A stretch of 64,000 nucleotides of DNA from CAWCAW01 sp963714125 (GCA_963714125.1 OY970234.1:1364001-1428000), one strand, 5' to 3'. Shown: positions 17,314-26,746, numbered from the stretch's first letter. The notes: generated from the letters alone by a model not told the origin. A program made the numbers and translations.

Positions 17314-18840
17314 ATGGCTAGCGGGGGAGCAGGGGTGGCTGTGAAGCGTTCGTGGCGCCGTCTGCGCCGGCGGCCGCTGGCAACGCAGGTGGGCGCGCTG
17401 GTGGCGGTGCTGGTCGTGCTGGGCGGCATCGTCTACGGCGTGGCCGGTACGGGCAGTACCAAGGCCAACCCCACCAAAGGCACGGCGCCCTTGGCCGCGT
17501 TGCCGGGGCTTTCCACCGCTAGCGGTGTGGGAGTGGACCAGGCCTCGTTGAGCAGCCGGGGCGTGACGGCCACCACCATCAACGTGGGCTTCCCGGTATC
17601 GAACCTGGCCTCGCTGGCGTCCAACTTCGGCTTCCAAGGTGACGCCGAGTACGGGGCTCAGAAGGCGGCCATCCATACCTTTGTCAACGCCATCAACGAC
17701 GCGGGCGGTCTCTACGGACGCAAGATCAATCCCATCATCGTGAATTACGACCCCACCAACGAAGCCAGCATGCGCGCCTTGTGCAAGCAGTGGACCGAAG
17801 GCAGCCCGGCGGTGTTCGCCGTGATCGACGGGGTGGGGGCGTGGACCGGAGACGACGAGTTGTGCATCACACAGGAGGGCCACACGCCGTTCATCGGTGA
17901 GTGGACGACGACGACAACGTGGACCAACGAGGGGTCGCCGTATCTGTGGTGGACCGGGCCCGATCAGTCCGACATTCTGGCCACCTTGGTGCAGTGGGGC
18001 GCGAGCAGCGGGCTGCTCGGCGGCGATCGCAAAGTGGCCATCGTGGCCGGTGACCGCACCAGCGACCAGGTGGCCCTGAACGACTACCTGCTCCCCGACA
18101 TCGCCAAAGCGGGACTACCCAAGCCTCTGGTCGAGACCATTCCGTCGAGTCCCGACGACAGTGCGGCCACCCAAAGTGCGGCCCCTCTGGTCGTAGAGCG
18201 GCTCAAATCAGCCGGCATCGACTCCGTGATCCCGCTCATGCCGTTCAACGCCTTCTTCCCGTTCTTGTCCCAGGAGAACGGGCAGAACTACTTCCCCAAG
18301 TTGCTGCTGTCGGACTACGAGTCGTCCATCGAAGTGGCCCTGGGCCTCATCCCGCTGCCCTACGAGAAGGGCCTCGACGACCAAGAAGGCATCACCGCCG
18401 AGACTCTCGGGGGCACCGACGCCCCCTCTTCGGTGGTGTCGGCCGGTGGTTATGACCCGGGCGTGCAGGCCTGCTACGACGAATGGAAGGCCAAGAACAA
18501 GCCAGTGTCGACGGTGTCTCCGTACATCGAGGAGCAGGGCCCCATCTCCGGCTGGTGTCAATCAATCAAGCTGTTCGCCACCGCGGCCACCAACGCCGGG
18601 CCGGACCTCAACCGGCGCAGCTTCGTCGAGGCCATGTCCAAGATCACGGACTTTGCCGGGACATACTCTCCGACCCTGTCCTACGGACCCAACAAGTTCG
18701 CCGGCCCCACGCAGTATCAAGTGGTGTCGTTGCACAACAACGAGCCGCCCTCGCCTTTGTGTGTCCCCACCTACACCGGTGCTCCGCAAGGGACGTGCTG
18801 GCACATCATCCAGAGTTGGGAGCCCCTTGCTACCGGTTGA
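17314..18840 (+). CDS. ABC transporter substrate-binding protein, periplasmic binding type 1
   Basis: 508 residues. The start ATG 17314 follows GGGAGGA. A basic N-terminus and one membrane anchor (VGALVAVLVVLGGIVYGVAG) precede the binding domain; there is no lipobox Cys. The segment TINVGFPVSNLASLASNFGF and NDAGGLYGRKINPIIVNYD match the LivK-like fold, and AIDGVGAWTG-like and PDQSDILATLVQWG segments follow. It is the likely ligand receptor for the fused LivHM/LivG/MFS-LivF importer encoded upstream, separated only by the opposing dioxygenase gene. Four or more Cys residues in the mature domain could form disulfides. Confidence 0.87.
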   Translation: MASGGAGVAVKRSWRRLRRRPLATQVGALVAVLVVLGGIVYGVAGTGSTKANPTKGTAPLAALPGLSTASGVGVDQASLSSRGVTATTINVGFPVSNLASLASNFGFQGDAEYGAQKAAIHTFVNAINDAGGLYGRKINPIIVNYDPTNEASMRALCKQWTEGSPAVFAVIDGVGAWTGDDELCITQEGHTPFIGEWTTTTTWTNEGSPYLWWTGPDQSDILATLVQWGASSGLLGGDRKVAIVAGDRTSDQVALNDYLLPDIAKAGLPKPLVETIPSSPDDSAATQSAAPLVVERLKSAGIDSVIPLMPFNAFFPFLSQENGQNYFPKLLLSDYESSIEVALGLIPLPYEKGLDDQEGITAETLGGTDAPSSVVSAGGYDPGVQACYDEWKAKNKPVSTVSPYIEEQGPISGWCQSIKLFATAATNAGPDLNRRSFVEAMSKITDFAGTYSPTLSYGPNKFAGPTQYQVVSLHNNEPPSPLCVPTYTGAPQGTCWHIIQSWEPLATG

Positions 18841-18853
18841 CACAGACAAGCGG

Positions 18854-19858
18854 GTGCGCAACTTCTCGCCTTGGTACGCATGGATGGTGCAGCTCGGCGA
18901 GCTTCGCCAGGCCGAGCCCATCGACGCCGAAGACCTCGATGACGTCGACGCCGTCAATGCCTGGCGCGGGCGCGTGGCCGGGCGTCTCGAGACTCTGCTC
19001 GGGCGCGTCCCGCAACGGGTCCCGCTCGACACCGAGGTGCTCGACGAGGTGCAGTGCGACGGGTACCGCCGCCTGAGCATCGTCTTCGACACCGAGGCCA
19101 CCATGTCGGTGCCCGCCTATCTCCTCATTCCCGATGATCGCCGTGAGCCGGGGCCGGCCGTGCTGGCCGTGCATGGACACGGACCGGGAAAGTCGATCGT
19201 GGTGGGACTTGAGCAGACCGAGGCTCCCAACGGCGACTACGCCCAGCAACTGGCGCAGCGCGGTTTCGTGGTGCTGGCGCCCGACTTGCGGTGTTTTGGT
19301 CAGCGAGCCGACTGGAACCCCCCGGACCACTACGGCTGCGACACCAACCTGGTGCACGCCGTGATGGCGGGGTGGAACCCCCTGACCCAGAACCTGTGGG
19401 ACATGGCCCGCGCTCTCGACGTCCTCGAAGCCCATGACCTCGTCGACCCCGCACGCATGGGCGTGGTCGGTCTGTCCTACGGCGGCACCATCACGCTGTT
19501 TCTGGCCGCCTGGGATCAGCGCGTGGCCGCGGCGGTGGTGAGTTGTTACTTTTCGTCGTGGGCCGAGGCCCACAAGATGCCGTGGAACATGTGCGGTTCG
19601 CAGGTGCTGCCCGCCATGTTGGGCGTGCTCGAGCACGCGGATCTGGCCGGCCTCATCGCCCCGCGGCCCCTATTGATCGAAAACGGCCGCGACGACGACT
19701 TGTTCCCGGCCGCGGTGGCGGCGCAGGAGCTCTCCAAGGTGCGGCGCGTGGTCAAGACCTTGGGTGCGTCTGACGACCATCTCGTTCATGACGTCTTCGA
19801 CGGCGGTCATCAGTGGCATGGCGAAGAGGCATACCCCTTCCTGCAACGGTGGCTGTAA
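18854..19858 (+). CDS. Alpha/beta hydrolase, dienelactone-hydrolase/acetyl-esterase-like
   Basis: About 334 residues, cytoplasmic. The oxyanion segment AVLAVHGHGPGKS precedes the nucleophile elbow GVVGLSYGGTITL. The catalytic Asp is probably in LIENGRDDDLFP and the His in VFDGGHQWHGEEAY. The architecture resembles Abhydrolase_7/acetyl-xylan-esterase-type enzymes. GTG 18854 is chosen as start because it lies 13 bases after the binding-protein stop; ATG 18884 is an alternative. Its coupling to the importer suggests it hydrolyses an ester or acylated form of the imported compound (inferred). Confidence 0.82.
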   Translation: MRNFSPWYAWMVQLGELRQAEPIDAEDLDDVDAVNAWRGRVAGRLETLLGRVPQRVPLDTEVLDEVQCDGYRRLSIVFDTEATMSVPAYLLIPDDRREPGPAVLAVHGHGPGKSIVVGLEQTEAPNGDYAQQLAQRGFVVLAPDLRCFGQRADWNPPDHYGCDTNLVHAVMAGWNPLTQNLWDMARALDVLEAHDLVDPARMGVVGLSYGGTITLFLAAWDQRVAAAVVSCYFSSWAEAHKMPWNMCGSQVLPAMLGVLEHADLAGLIAPRPLLIENGRDDDLFPAAVAAQELSKVRRVVKTLGASDDHLVHDVFDGGHQWHGEEAYPFLQRWL

Positions 19859-19863
19859 CCCGA

Positions 19864-20640
19864 TCAGGTCCAGCGCAGCAGCCGGGCCGACTCTCCATCC
19901 AAGTGGAGGGTGACGTTCGTCTGACGGCGCAGCACCGAAGCCGGACAGGCCGTGGTCACCGGGCCTTCGAGGGCGTCGCGCACCGGCTCGGCCTTGCGGG
20001 TCTCGGGGACGATGGCGAGCACGCGCCGAGCCCGCAGCAGCGCCGGAATGGTTACCGTCAGGGCCCGGCGCGGCACGGCGTCGAGGGTGGGGAAATGGCC
20101 CTCGTTGACTTGCTGGCGCCGACAGGTTTCTTCGAGTTCGACGACCTTCACGTCGAGGGGGTCATCGAAGTCGGCCACCGGCGGGTCGTTGAACGCCAAG
20201 TGGCCGTTCTCCCCGATGCCCAGACAGCACAGGTCGAGCGGATAGTCCCGCAGCAGCCCGGCGTAGCGCTCGCATTCAGTCTCAGGATCGGCGAGCCCGT
20301 CGACGTAGTAGGCCGCCTGGGGCCGGGCCGGCACCACGATGCGCTGTCTGATCCAGCGCTGGAACCCGGCCGAGTCGTCGGGTCCGGTGCCCACGTACTC
20401 GTCCATGTGGAAGACGACCATGTCGGCCCACGGCACGTCGGCAGTCGACGTCACCAGTGTCTCGACAAAGGCCAGCTGGGAGTTGCCGGTGGCGAACATG
20501 GCGTGGGCCACACCGCGAGTGGCCACGGCGTCTCGCAGGCATGCCGCCGCCTCGTCGGCCGCGGCGCGCGCCATGGCGGCCACATCGGTGTGTACCTGTA
20601 CCCGAAGGTTGTCGACGGTGTGCTCGCCTGGCGTATTCAT
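19864..20640 (-). CDS. nagB: Glucosamine-6-phosphate deaminase/isomerase family
   Basis: 258 residues of the NagB/6-phosphogluconolactonase superfamily. The landmarks FATGNSQLAFVE, the FHMDEYVG block and GIGENGHLAFNDP (with the catalytic His) fit NagB, which converts glucosamine-6-phosphate to fructose-6-phosphate and ammonia. The first motif is TGNSQ rather than the usual TGSTP, so a paralogous role (for example a galactosamine-6-P isomerase-type enzyme) is possible. It is transcribed towards the hydrolase gene with only five bases between stop codons, and has no nagA neighbour. Confidence 0.85.
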   Translation of the reverse strand: MNTPGEHTVDNLRVQVHTDVAAMARAAADEAAACLRDAVATRGVAHAMFATGNSQLAFVETLVTSTADVPWADMVVFHMDEYVGTGPDDSAGFQRWIRQRIVVPARPQAAYYVDGLADPETECERYAGLLRDYPLDLCCLGIGENGHLAFNDPPVADFDDPLDVKVVELEETCRRQQVNEGHFPTLDAVPRRALTVTIPALLRARRVLAIVPETRKAEPVRDALEGPVTTACPASVLRRQTNVTLHLDGESARLLRWT

Positions 20641-20702
20641 GGACAGTGGCCTCCTGGGTGCACTGTAGGCAGAGCGCGGCGCGGGTGTGCTGAGGGGGAT
20701 CG

Positions 20703-21665
20703 GTGAAGGACCCTCATCAGCTCCAGCAGATGGTCCAGCGCCGGGTCCGCCGGCGCCGCCTGTGGCGCCGCACGCGGCTGGCCACCATGATCACCGGCGG
20801 CGTGATCGTGCTGCTCGCCCTCACCTTCGGCATCGATCGGATGGTGGTCTCGCTGTATCGGTACTACGGGGGCGACAAGGCCGCGGCGCCGCCCACCACC
20901 ACACCCATCGTCACCGCTCCGACTTCGTCGACGACCACCACCGCCCCGGGTCCCCCGGGCTGCACGAGTTCGGGGTTGAGCGCGCAGGTGGAGAACTGGC
21001 AGGAGTCAGCCGGGGCGCAGTACGAGACGGTGGTGCTGACCAACATCGCGCCGGCGTCGTGCACGTTGTCGGGCTATCCGGGCCTCGGGGTGACGGCTTC
21101 GGACGGAACGCCACTGTTGGCCACCACCACCAACACCGCCGGGCTGGGCTCGTCGGCAGCCGGGGCCACCGCCGGCTCGTCACCGACACCGGCGCCCGTG
21201 GTGCTGGCCACGCGGGGCCAGGCGTGGTTCGAGTTCTCCTACTTTGCCACCTGCTATCAGATCCTCACCGAGGGAGAAGCACCGACGGGAGCCCCTGATC
21301 AGTGTTATTCGGGGTCGACCTTGGAGGTCACCCCTCCGCATGCCACCAGTCCGTTGCTCGTGAGCGAGCCGGTCCGACTGGCGTACCAAACGTCGGGGTT
21401 CATGGTGGGGCCATTCGAGGCCGTGCCCATCCCGGTGTCCCCGCCGGTCCCCACCCAACCCGCCACCCAGCCGGCCTCGTCGACGACGTCCACGGCCGCG
21501 CCAGCTGCCACGGCCGCGACACCGGCCCCGACGACGGCGCCGGTCTCCACGACCACTGCCCAGACCGCCACGGCGGCGGCGCCCAACTCGCCCGTTACGG
21601 TGCCCACCCCGACGACGACGTCTACCATCCCGGCCGCCCCGACAACGATGGTGAAGCCGGGCTGA
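20703..21665 (+). CDS. DUF4232-domain protein, membrane-anchored with Thr/Pro-rich tail
   Basis: 320 residues of unknown function. A very basic N-terminus (VRRRRLWRRTR) and one membrane segment (MITGGVIVLLALTFGI) place the rest outside the cell. A Thr/Pro linker leads into a DUF4232-like domain starting CTSSGLSAQVENWQESAG, with LTNIAPASCTLSGYPG and a further Cys pair (CYQ, CYS) in the second half. The C-terminus is a long Thr/Ala/Pro-rich region, probably a wall-spanning or glycosylated stalk. GTG 20703 is the only start ahead of the membrane segment. DUF4232 is common in actinomycete surface proteins. Confidence 0.75.
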   Translation: MKDPHQLQQMVQRRVRRRRLWRRTRLATMITGGVIVLLALTFGIDRMVVSLYRYYGGDKAAAPPTTTPIVTAPTSSTTTTAPGPPGCTSSGLSAQVENWQESAGAQYETVVLTNIAPASCTLSGYPGLGVTASDGTPLLATTTNTAGLGSSAAGATAGSSPTPAPVVLATRGQAWFEFSYFATCYQILTEGEAPTGAPDQCYSGSTLEVTPPHATSPLLVSEPVRLAYQTSGFMVGPFEAVPIPVSPPVPTQPATQPASSTTSTAAPAATAATPAPTTAPVSTTTAQTATAAAPNSPVTVPTPTTTSTIPAAPTTMVKPG

Positions 21666-21793
21666 ACGTCAGGTTCTGGCGAAGGGGGTCACTCGGCCTT
21701 GCCCCTCGGCCCTGGCCTAGGGTGGTGGGCGTCGTTCGCAAGGGGGAATGTCGACGGGGTGGATTGTCGGCATCGAGGGCGAGGGGGAGCGCG

Positions 21794-23245
21794 GTGTCGA
21801 CCGTGTTGCGTAACAGAAGTCATCGAGCCTGGCGCGCCGCGCTCGGGATCAGCTGCGTTGCCGTGCTGGGTGTGAGCCTGACTGCTACCACCGCCCACGC
21901 GTCACCGGCGCGGCCGCGTGCCGGGGGGTCGTCGCTCAGCGTGACCTGGATGGCCGGCTACGACGATCCGAGTACACCGGCGCAGTACAACATGGTTGGC
22001 GTCATCAAGGTCGGCCCGAAGAGCGCCAAGAACGTCCTCGTGCTCGAACCGGGCACCTCGGCGGCCGCCTCGTATTTCGTCCCCCTGGCCAAGTGGATCG
22101 TGGCCAAGGACAAGGGCTGGCAGGTGTGGTCCGTGGAACGGCGCGAGAACCTGCTCAAAGACGAGTCCGAGTTGAACGCGTTGAAGGCGCATGACGCCAC
22201 TCCCGCCCAGCTCTTCGACTATTACCTCGGCTACATCACCAACTCGAGCATCTCGCCGCACTACGAGCCGGTGGCCACCGCCAACGTCGAGTACGCCAAG
22301 GACTGGGGCATGGCCGTGGCGGTGGGGGACCTCCACCAGGTCATCACCGCCGCTTCGGCCTTAGGGGGCAAGGTGGTGCTCGGCGGCCACTCGCTGGGTG
22401 GATCGGTGGTCACCGCCTACGCCACGTGGGACTTCAACGGGAGCCCCGGGGCTGACCAGCTCGCCGGCTTGGTCTACATCGACGGGGGAAGCTCGCCCAC
22501 GGCCGAGACGGCAACAGCGGCAACCTCCGCGTTGACTGCTCTCGATGTGCCCACGGCGACGCCGTGGCTGTCGTTCGGTGGCATCCCCGCCCCCTATGCC
22601 GGACTGTTCATCGCCACCGGAGCGGGGGCGGCGCTGTATGACCCCAATGACCAATCGCTGGGGCAGAAGTCGGGCCTCCTGCCGTCGGACCTCGTGCCTC
22701 CGGTGCCGGTAACCAACCGCGGCCAACTCGGCTACGCCGTCAACGTCGCTACCTCGCCCGCTGACCTCGCCGCCGCCCAGGCTCACGTGGGAACCGGGCT
22801 TAACACTCATGGGGCCGTGCGGGGATGGGATTCCAAGGGGGCCATCACCCCCCTGACGCGCTACGCCGAGATGTTCGTGGGCAAAGGCGTGACCGACGCC
22901 GACGGGAGCGAGTGGTACTTCCCGCAGCGCTTGACCGACGACACGGGCGCCGTGGGCGATGGCCTGGCCAACCCGGCCCAAGCTGTGCTTGGCGTCGATG
23001 CCACCATGGGAGCCGACCTGCCCAGTGACCTGTTGATCTACGCCTTTTGCACCAGCCTCGGGGGCGCGGGCGTGTTGCAAGACGCGCAGGATCTGGCCAC
23101 GCAGTCCAACATCCCCGATGGCAACCTCACGTTGGTGAACGAGTCGAGCACGTACGCGCACAACGATCCGGCCGGGGCCTACCCCAACAACATCTTCTTC
23201 CAGAATCTCCAAACCTTTCTGGGCAAGGTGACCGCAGAAGGGTAA
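21794..23245 (+). CDS. Secreted alpha/beta hydrolase
   Basis: 483 residues. The GTG start at 21794 follows GGGGGAG by about five bases. A signal peptide is clear: basic start RNRSHRAWR, hydrophobic core ALGISCVAVLGVSLTATT and an AHA cleavage site before SPARP. The mature protein has the nucleophile elbow VVLGGHSLGGSVVTAY and VLVLEPGTSAAASYFVP as the oxyanion-region strand. It contains only two Cys in the mature chain. A lipase/esterase role outside the cell is likely, but the substrate is not apparent. The protein is longer than a minimal hydrolase, with a large cap-like insertion after the elbow. Confidence 0.78.
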   Translation: MSTVLRNRSHRAWRAALGISCVAVLGVSLTATTAHASPARPRAGGSSLSVTWMAGYDDPSTPAQYNMVGVIKVGPKSAKNVLVLEPGTSAAASYFVPLAKWIVAKDKGWQVWSVERRENLLKDESELNALKAHDATPAQLFDYYLGYITNSSISPHYEPVATANVEYAKDWGMAVAVGDLHQVITAASALGGKVVLGGHSLGGSVVTAYATWDFNGSPGADQLAGLVYIDGGSSPTAETATAATSALTALDVPTATPWLSFGGIPAPYAGLFIATGAGAALYDPNDQSLGQKSGLLPSDLVPPVPVTNRGQLGYAVNVATSPADLAAAQAHVGTGLNTHGAVRGWDSKGAITPLTRYAEMFVGKGVTDADGSEWYFPQRLTDDTGAVGDGLANPAQAVLGVDATMGADLPSDLLIYAFCTSLGGAGVLQDAQDLATQSNIPDGNLTLVNESSTYAHNDPAGAYPNNIFFQNLQTFLGKVTAEG

Positions 23246-23262
23246 GGAGCCGGGCGCTCTGC

Positions 23263-23757
23263 TTATACGGCGTGGTGCGACAGCGCCCACGCGCTGCCGT
23301 CCCACCATCGCATGGTGGTGGGGTTGGCAGGGTCGGGGTACCAGCCGGGCGGCGGAAGCGGTGGGGTGGCGGCGTTGTCGGGGGTGTCTGTGGCGGCCGA
23401 CTCGGCGGCTTGCTCTTCAGCGACCCGACCCAACATCCAGGGCAGGCCCAAGCCCACCAGAATCGCTCCCACCAGTACCGACCCGGACACGACCATGCGT
23501 CGATCGGTGGCTGACTGACAGTCGCTGACGAAGGCCCGCCATTGGGGCTGGCCGCCCGATGAGGCGGAGGGTTCACGCCCCGCCCCGATCGATTTCGGGT
23601 TGAAGAACGCCGACAAGGCCGATTCCGACCCCGTCCCGGGGCCGCACGTCCCGCCCGCGGCAGGAATTGGCAGCGCCGCGAGCGCCACCGCGAAAGCCGC
23701 TGCTACGAGTGCCACCGCCACCACCACGCAGGCGCTGCGGAGGGCCGCTATGCCCAT
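23263..23757 (-). CDS. Small membrane protein with C-terminal DUF2510 motif
   Basis: 164 residues. It has two membrane segments (ACVVVAVALVAAAFAVALAAL and VVSGSVLVGAILVGLGLPWM) separated by a loop with two Cys. After a flexible acidic linker comes the DUF2510 motif GWYPDPANPTTMRWWDGSAW, which is frequent at the ends of actinomycete membrane proteins and whose role is not established. It diverges from the HD-GYP gene. Confidence 0.75.
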   Translation of the reverse strand: MGIAALRSACVVVAVALVAAAFAVALAALPIPAAGGTCGPGTGSESALSAFFNPKSIGAGREPSASSGGQPQWRAFVSDCQSATDRRMVVSGSVLVGAILVGLGLPWMLGRVAEEQAAESAATDTPDNAATPPLPPPGWYPDPANPTTMRWWDGSAWALSHHAV

Positions 23758-23949
23758 GCCCGGATGTTAGATGCGGGGGAGCCGCCCTCCTGGGCACTCC
23801 GAGGACCCGGCGAGATGGCCACGGCGGGCAGCGAAGGCCAGGGTAGGGCCGTTCAAGGGGGGGCGCGCCTGTGCCGATCCAACAGTGGGAGCGAGAGTCG
23901 ACTCCGGCCGCCGCCTGGGCGGTGGCGTGTCGGCGCGGGAGGGGTGCTC

Positions 23950-25788
23950 GTGGGCCACGAGGTGGGCGACAGCGGTCGCTGGCGAGCTCGGCCCAAGGTG
24001 GCCGCTGCCGTCGGCGTTGTCGTGGTGGTCGCCCCCATCGCCTGCTCGGTCCTGGCCGCCGATGGATTTCGACACCTCGTTGGCCTCCCAACCACGACCG
24101 CAGACCGCGTGGGCTGGTGGATCGAGATGGCCCTGGTATCCACGGCGGTGTTTGTTGTCTCTGAGCGCCTGGCTCGCCGAGCCGCTCCCCTGACCGTCCT
24201 CCTCAAGATGGGGATGGCCTTCCCGGGCCGAGCCCCTAAGCGGCTATCGGTGGCCCGTCGATCGTGGACGACGCGGGACCTGGACCGACGCGTGCACGAG
24301 GCGCAAGCGCTCGGGGTATCGGACGAGCCCACCAAAGCCGCCGAACAGATCGTGGCGTTGGCAGCAACGTTGAGCGCCCATGACCGGATGACGCGCGGCC
24401 ACGCCGAGCGGGTCCGCGCTGTCACTGACCTCATCGCCGAAGAACTGCATCTTGGCGAGGATGACCGCGACAAGTTGCGGTGGTCGGCACTCCTGCACGA
24501 CATCGGCAAGCTCGCCGTGCACGCCGATGTCCTCAACAAGAACGGTCAGTTGTCCGACGCCGAGTGGGAGATCATGCGGCGCCACCCGCTGGAGGGGGCC
24601 AAGTTGACCGCTCCGCTGGCCGGCTGGCTCGGCCCCTGGGCGAACACGGTGGCCGAGCACCATGAGCGCTTTGACGGCGCCGGCTACCCCTATGGGCTGG
24701 CGCGCCAGGACATCTCCTTGGGGGGACGCATCGTGGCGGTGGCGGACACCTTCGACACGATGACCAGCTTGCGCAGTTACAAGAAGCCGATGCCGCCCGA
24801 GGTAGCGCGCATCGAACTGGCCAACTGCGCCGGCACCCAATTCGACCCGGTCATTGTTCGAGCGTTCCTGGGCGTGTCGGTACGGCGTCTACGCGCCATT
24901 GCGCCGCTCACGTGGGCGGGCACACTCCCGAGCGGCAACGTCGGAGCCGCCCTGGGCCGAGCCGCCATGGCCGGCGGGCGATTCGGTCTGGCCGGTTTCA
25001 CCATGGCCGCCGGCGTGGTCGGTTTGGGTCTGGCCTCGCACAGCGTTGGTCCATCGGCACCCACGCGTCTGGCCGCTTCGGTGCAGGGCTCGCCGGGCAG
25101 CGCCATCGCTGGCGACGCTCCTACCGCGGCTGGTTCGACGGGCTCGGGCGCGTCATCTCAATCGGGTTCCTCGCCCGTCTCGAAGCACGCTGGCCGGAAC
25201 GGCACCAGTGACTCAGGCGCTCTTCCCGCCCTGCCGGGGGCGGTCGACGACGGCGCGCCCGATGAAACGACCACGACGGATGGCACCGGCACCGCTGATC
25301 CGGGATCTGGGGGCGGCAACGACTCCAGTTCGACGACGATCGTCAGTGGGGGCACCGGTCCCTCATCCACCACGACCACGGTGGCCGGATCGAGTCCGGT
25401 GAGCCCGACCACGACCACCACCATCAAGGGCTCCTCACCCACGACCACCACCACGACGACAACCGCGCCGCCAGCGCTTCTTCCTCCCACTGGTCTCAAG
25501 GCCACCGCCAGTTGCCCGGGGTTGATTATCGATCCGCAGGTGGCGCTGACATGGACGGCGAGCTCGAGCGCGGCCGTGACGGGTTATGAGATCCTGCGAC
25601 AGAGCAACGGCGGCGCATACAGCGTCGTGAAGACTGTGTCCGGACGGACGACGACGTCATATACCGATACGAGCGTGAGCACGGGGACGGCCTACGGCTA
25701 CGAGTTGAAGGCCACGGACGCCAGCTCGTCTTCGGTGGCGAGCACATCGGCCTCGGCCACGACAGCCGACTTGTGTCTCTCCCTTTGA
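23950..25788 (+). CDS. HD-GYP phosphodiesterase with transmembrane segments and extracellular FN3 domain
   Basis: About 612 residues from GTG 23950, which has GGGAGG seven bases upstream; starts up to 23764 cannot be excluded. Two membrane segments (VAAAVGVVVVVAPIACSVLA and IEMALVSTAVFVVS) precede a complete HD-GYP domain: LLHDIGKLAV, RRHPLEGAKL, HHERFDGAGYPYG and DTFDTMTSLRSYKK. A third membrane segment (FGLAGFTMAAGVVGLGLA) is followed by a Thr/Ser-rich linker of over 100 residues and a fibronectin type III domain beginning PPTGLKATASC. HD-GYP proteins hydrolyse cyclic di-GMP; here the catalytic part would be cytoplasmic and the FN3 outside. Architecture read from sequence; cyclic di-GMP activity inferred from family. 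Confidence 0.85.
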   Translation: MGHEVGDSGRWRARPKVAAAVGVVVVVAPIACSVLAADGFRHLVGLPTTTADRVGWWIEMALVSTAVFVVSERLARRAAPLTVLLKMGMAFPGRAPKRLSVARRSWTTRDLDRRVHEAQALGVSDEPTKAAEQIVALAATLSAHDRMTRGHAERVRAVTDLIAEELHLGEDDRDKLRWSALLHDIGKLAVHADVLNKNGQLSDAEWEIMRRHPLEGAKLTAPLAGWLGPWANTVAEHHERFDGAGYPYGLARQDISLGGRIVAVADTFDTMTSLRSYKKPMPPEVARIELANCAGTQFDPVIVRAFLGVSVRRLRAIAPLTWAGTLPSGNVGAALGRAAMAGGRFGLAGFTMAAGVVGLGLASHSVGPSAPTRLAASVQGSPGSAIAGDAPTAAGSTGSGASSQSGSSPVSKHAGRNGTSDSGALPALPGAVDDGAPDETTTTDGTGTADPGSGGGNDSSSTTIVSGGTGPSSTTTTVAGSSPVSPTTTTTIKGSSPTTTTTTTTAPPALLPPTGLKATASCPGLIIDPQVALTWTASSSAAVTGYEILRQSNGGAYSVVKTVSGRTTTSYTDTSVSTGTAYGYELKATDASSSSVASTSASATTADLCLSL

Positions 25789-25861
25789 TCTAGGCGGCTG
25801 GCGACCGGCTCGAATTTCGAGAACACTCCATCGGGCTCAGAGTTCCGAAGGGGGAGTGGTT

Positions 25862-26746
25862 GTGAAGCTGCGCATGGGGTTGGTCACGCCGATTGTCCAC
25901 ATCAATCCACGTTTCGATCCGCCTAAATGGGAAGAGACGGGCACGATCGACGACATCGTGTTCGTGGCCAAAGCAGCCGAACGGCTCGGGTACGACTGGG
26001 TGGCGTGTTCAGAGCACATCGCCATCCCTGACTCGGCCACCGGCGTCCGTGGACCCCGCTACTGGGATCCGATCACCACGCTCAGCTTTGTGGCCGCCAA
26101 CACCGATCGCATCGGGCTGTTGAGCCATATGGTCGTGCTTCCGTATCACCACCCCCTGGAGCTGGTGAAGCGCTGGGGGACGCTGGACGTGGCCAGCCAT
26201 GGTCGAGTGTTGCTCGGCGTCGGCGTGGGATCGCTGGAACCAGAGTTCAATCTTCTCGGACACCAATTCGAGGGCCGCGGGGACCGGTCTGATGACGCCA
26301 TCCGAGCCATTCGCGCCTCGTGGGGTGTGCGCACCCCGTCGTACCAAGGCGAGCATTACCAGTTCTCCGGCTTCATCGTGGAGCCGTCGGGACTCACGCG
26401 TCCGCTCGAGATTTGGATCGGCGGCCGTACGCGGCGCTCGCTTCGTCGGGCCATCGAGCTGGGCGATACGTGGATCCCGTTTCAGCTGAATGTCGACAAG
26501 CTGACACCTATGTTGAGAGACCCGGAAATTGTCGACGCCATGGCCGCTCGCGACGTTCCCCTCGCCTTGGTGTTCCCTCCCGATCCGCCGGTCGACCCCA
26601 TCGGTGCTCCCGAGGTGACCGCGGACGTCGTCCGATCGTTCGTCGACATCGGCGCCACTGGACTCAGTCTCAGGTTCCGTCACCACTCCCGCACCCACTA
26701 TGTGGAGCAGATGCAAGCCATGCGGGAGCTCGTGGCGTCTCTCTGA
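25862..26746 (+). CDS. LLM-class (F420/flavin-dependent) oxidoreductase
   Basis: 294 residues of the luciferase-like monooxygenase fold. It shows DIVFVAKAAERLGYDWVACSEH near the N-terminus, the RIGLLSHMVVLPYHHPLELVKRW strand-helix, VASHGRVLLGVGVGSLEPEF and EIWIGGRTRRSLRRAIELGD. These match TIGR03619-type F420-dependent oxidoreductases of actinomycetes. GTG 25862 has GGGGGAG upstream; a GTG two codons earlier is possible. The gene stands alone, 73 bases after the HD-GYP gene. Cofactor choice (F420 or FMN) and substrate are not determinable here. Confidence 0.85.
   Translation: MKLRMGLVTPIVHINPRFDPPKWEETGTIDDIVFVAKAAERLGYDWVACSEHIAIPDSATGVRGPRYWDPITTLSFVAANTDRIGLLSHMVVLPYHHPLELVKRWGTLDVASHGRVLLGVGVGSLEPEFNLLGHQFEGRGDRSDDAIRAIRASWGVRTPSYQGEHYQFSGFIVEPSGLTRPLEIWIGGRTRRSLRRAIELGDTWIPFQLNVDKLTPMLRDPEIVDAMAARDVPLALVFPPDPPVDPIGAPEVTADVVRSFVDIGATGLSLRFRHHSRTHYVEQMQAMRELVASL

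Noticed and set aside
25300..25480. ACC/ACG repeats that look like a minisatellite or CRISPR
   Set aside because: They encode the Thr/Ser-rich linker of the HD-GYP/FN3 protein; unit lengths are irregular and there are no spacers. Similar Thr/Pro coding runs at 21470-21660 are the stalk of the DUF4232 protein.
25809..25821. Odd palindrome CTCGAA-T-TTCGAG before the LLM gene
   Set aside because: The 6-base arms could arise by chance, and no regulator gene is next to it. Not called without conservation data.
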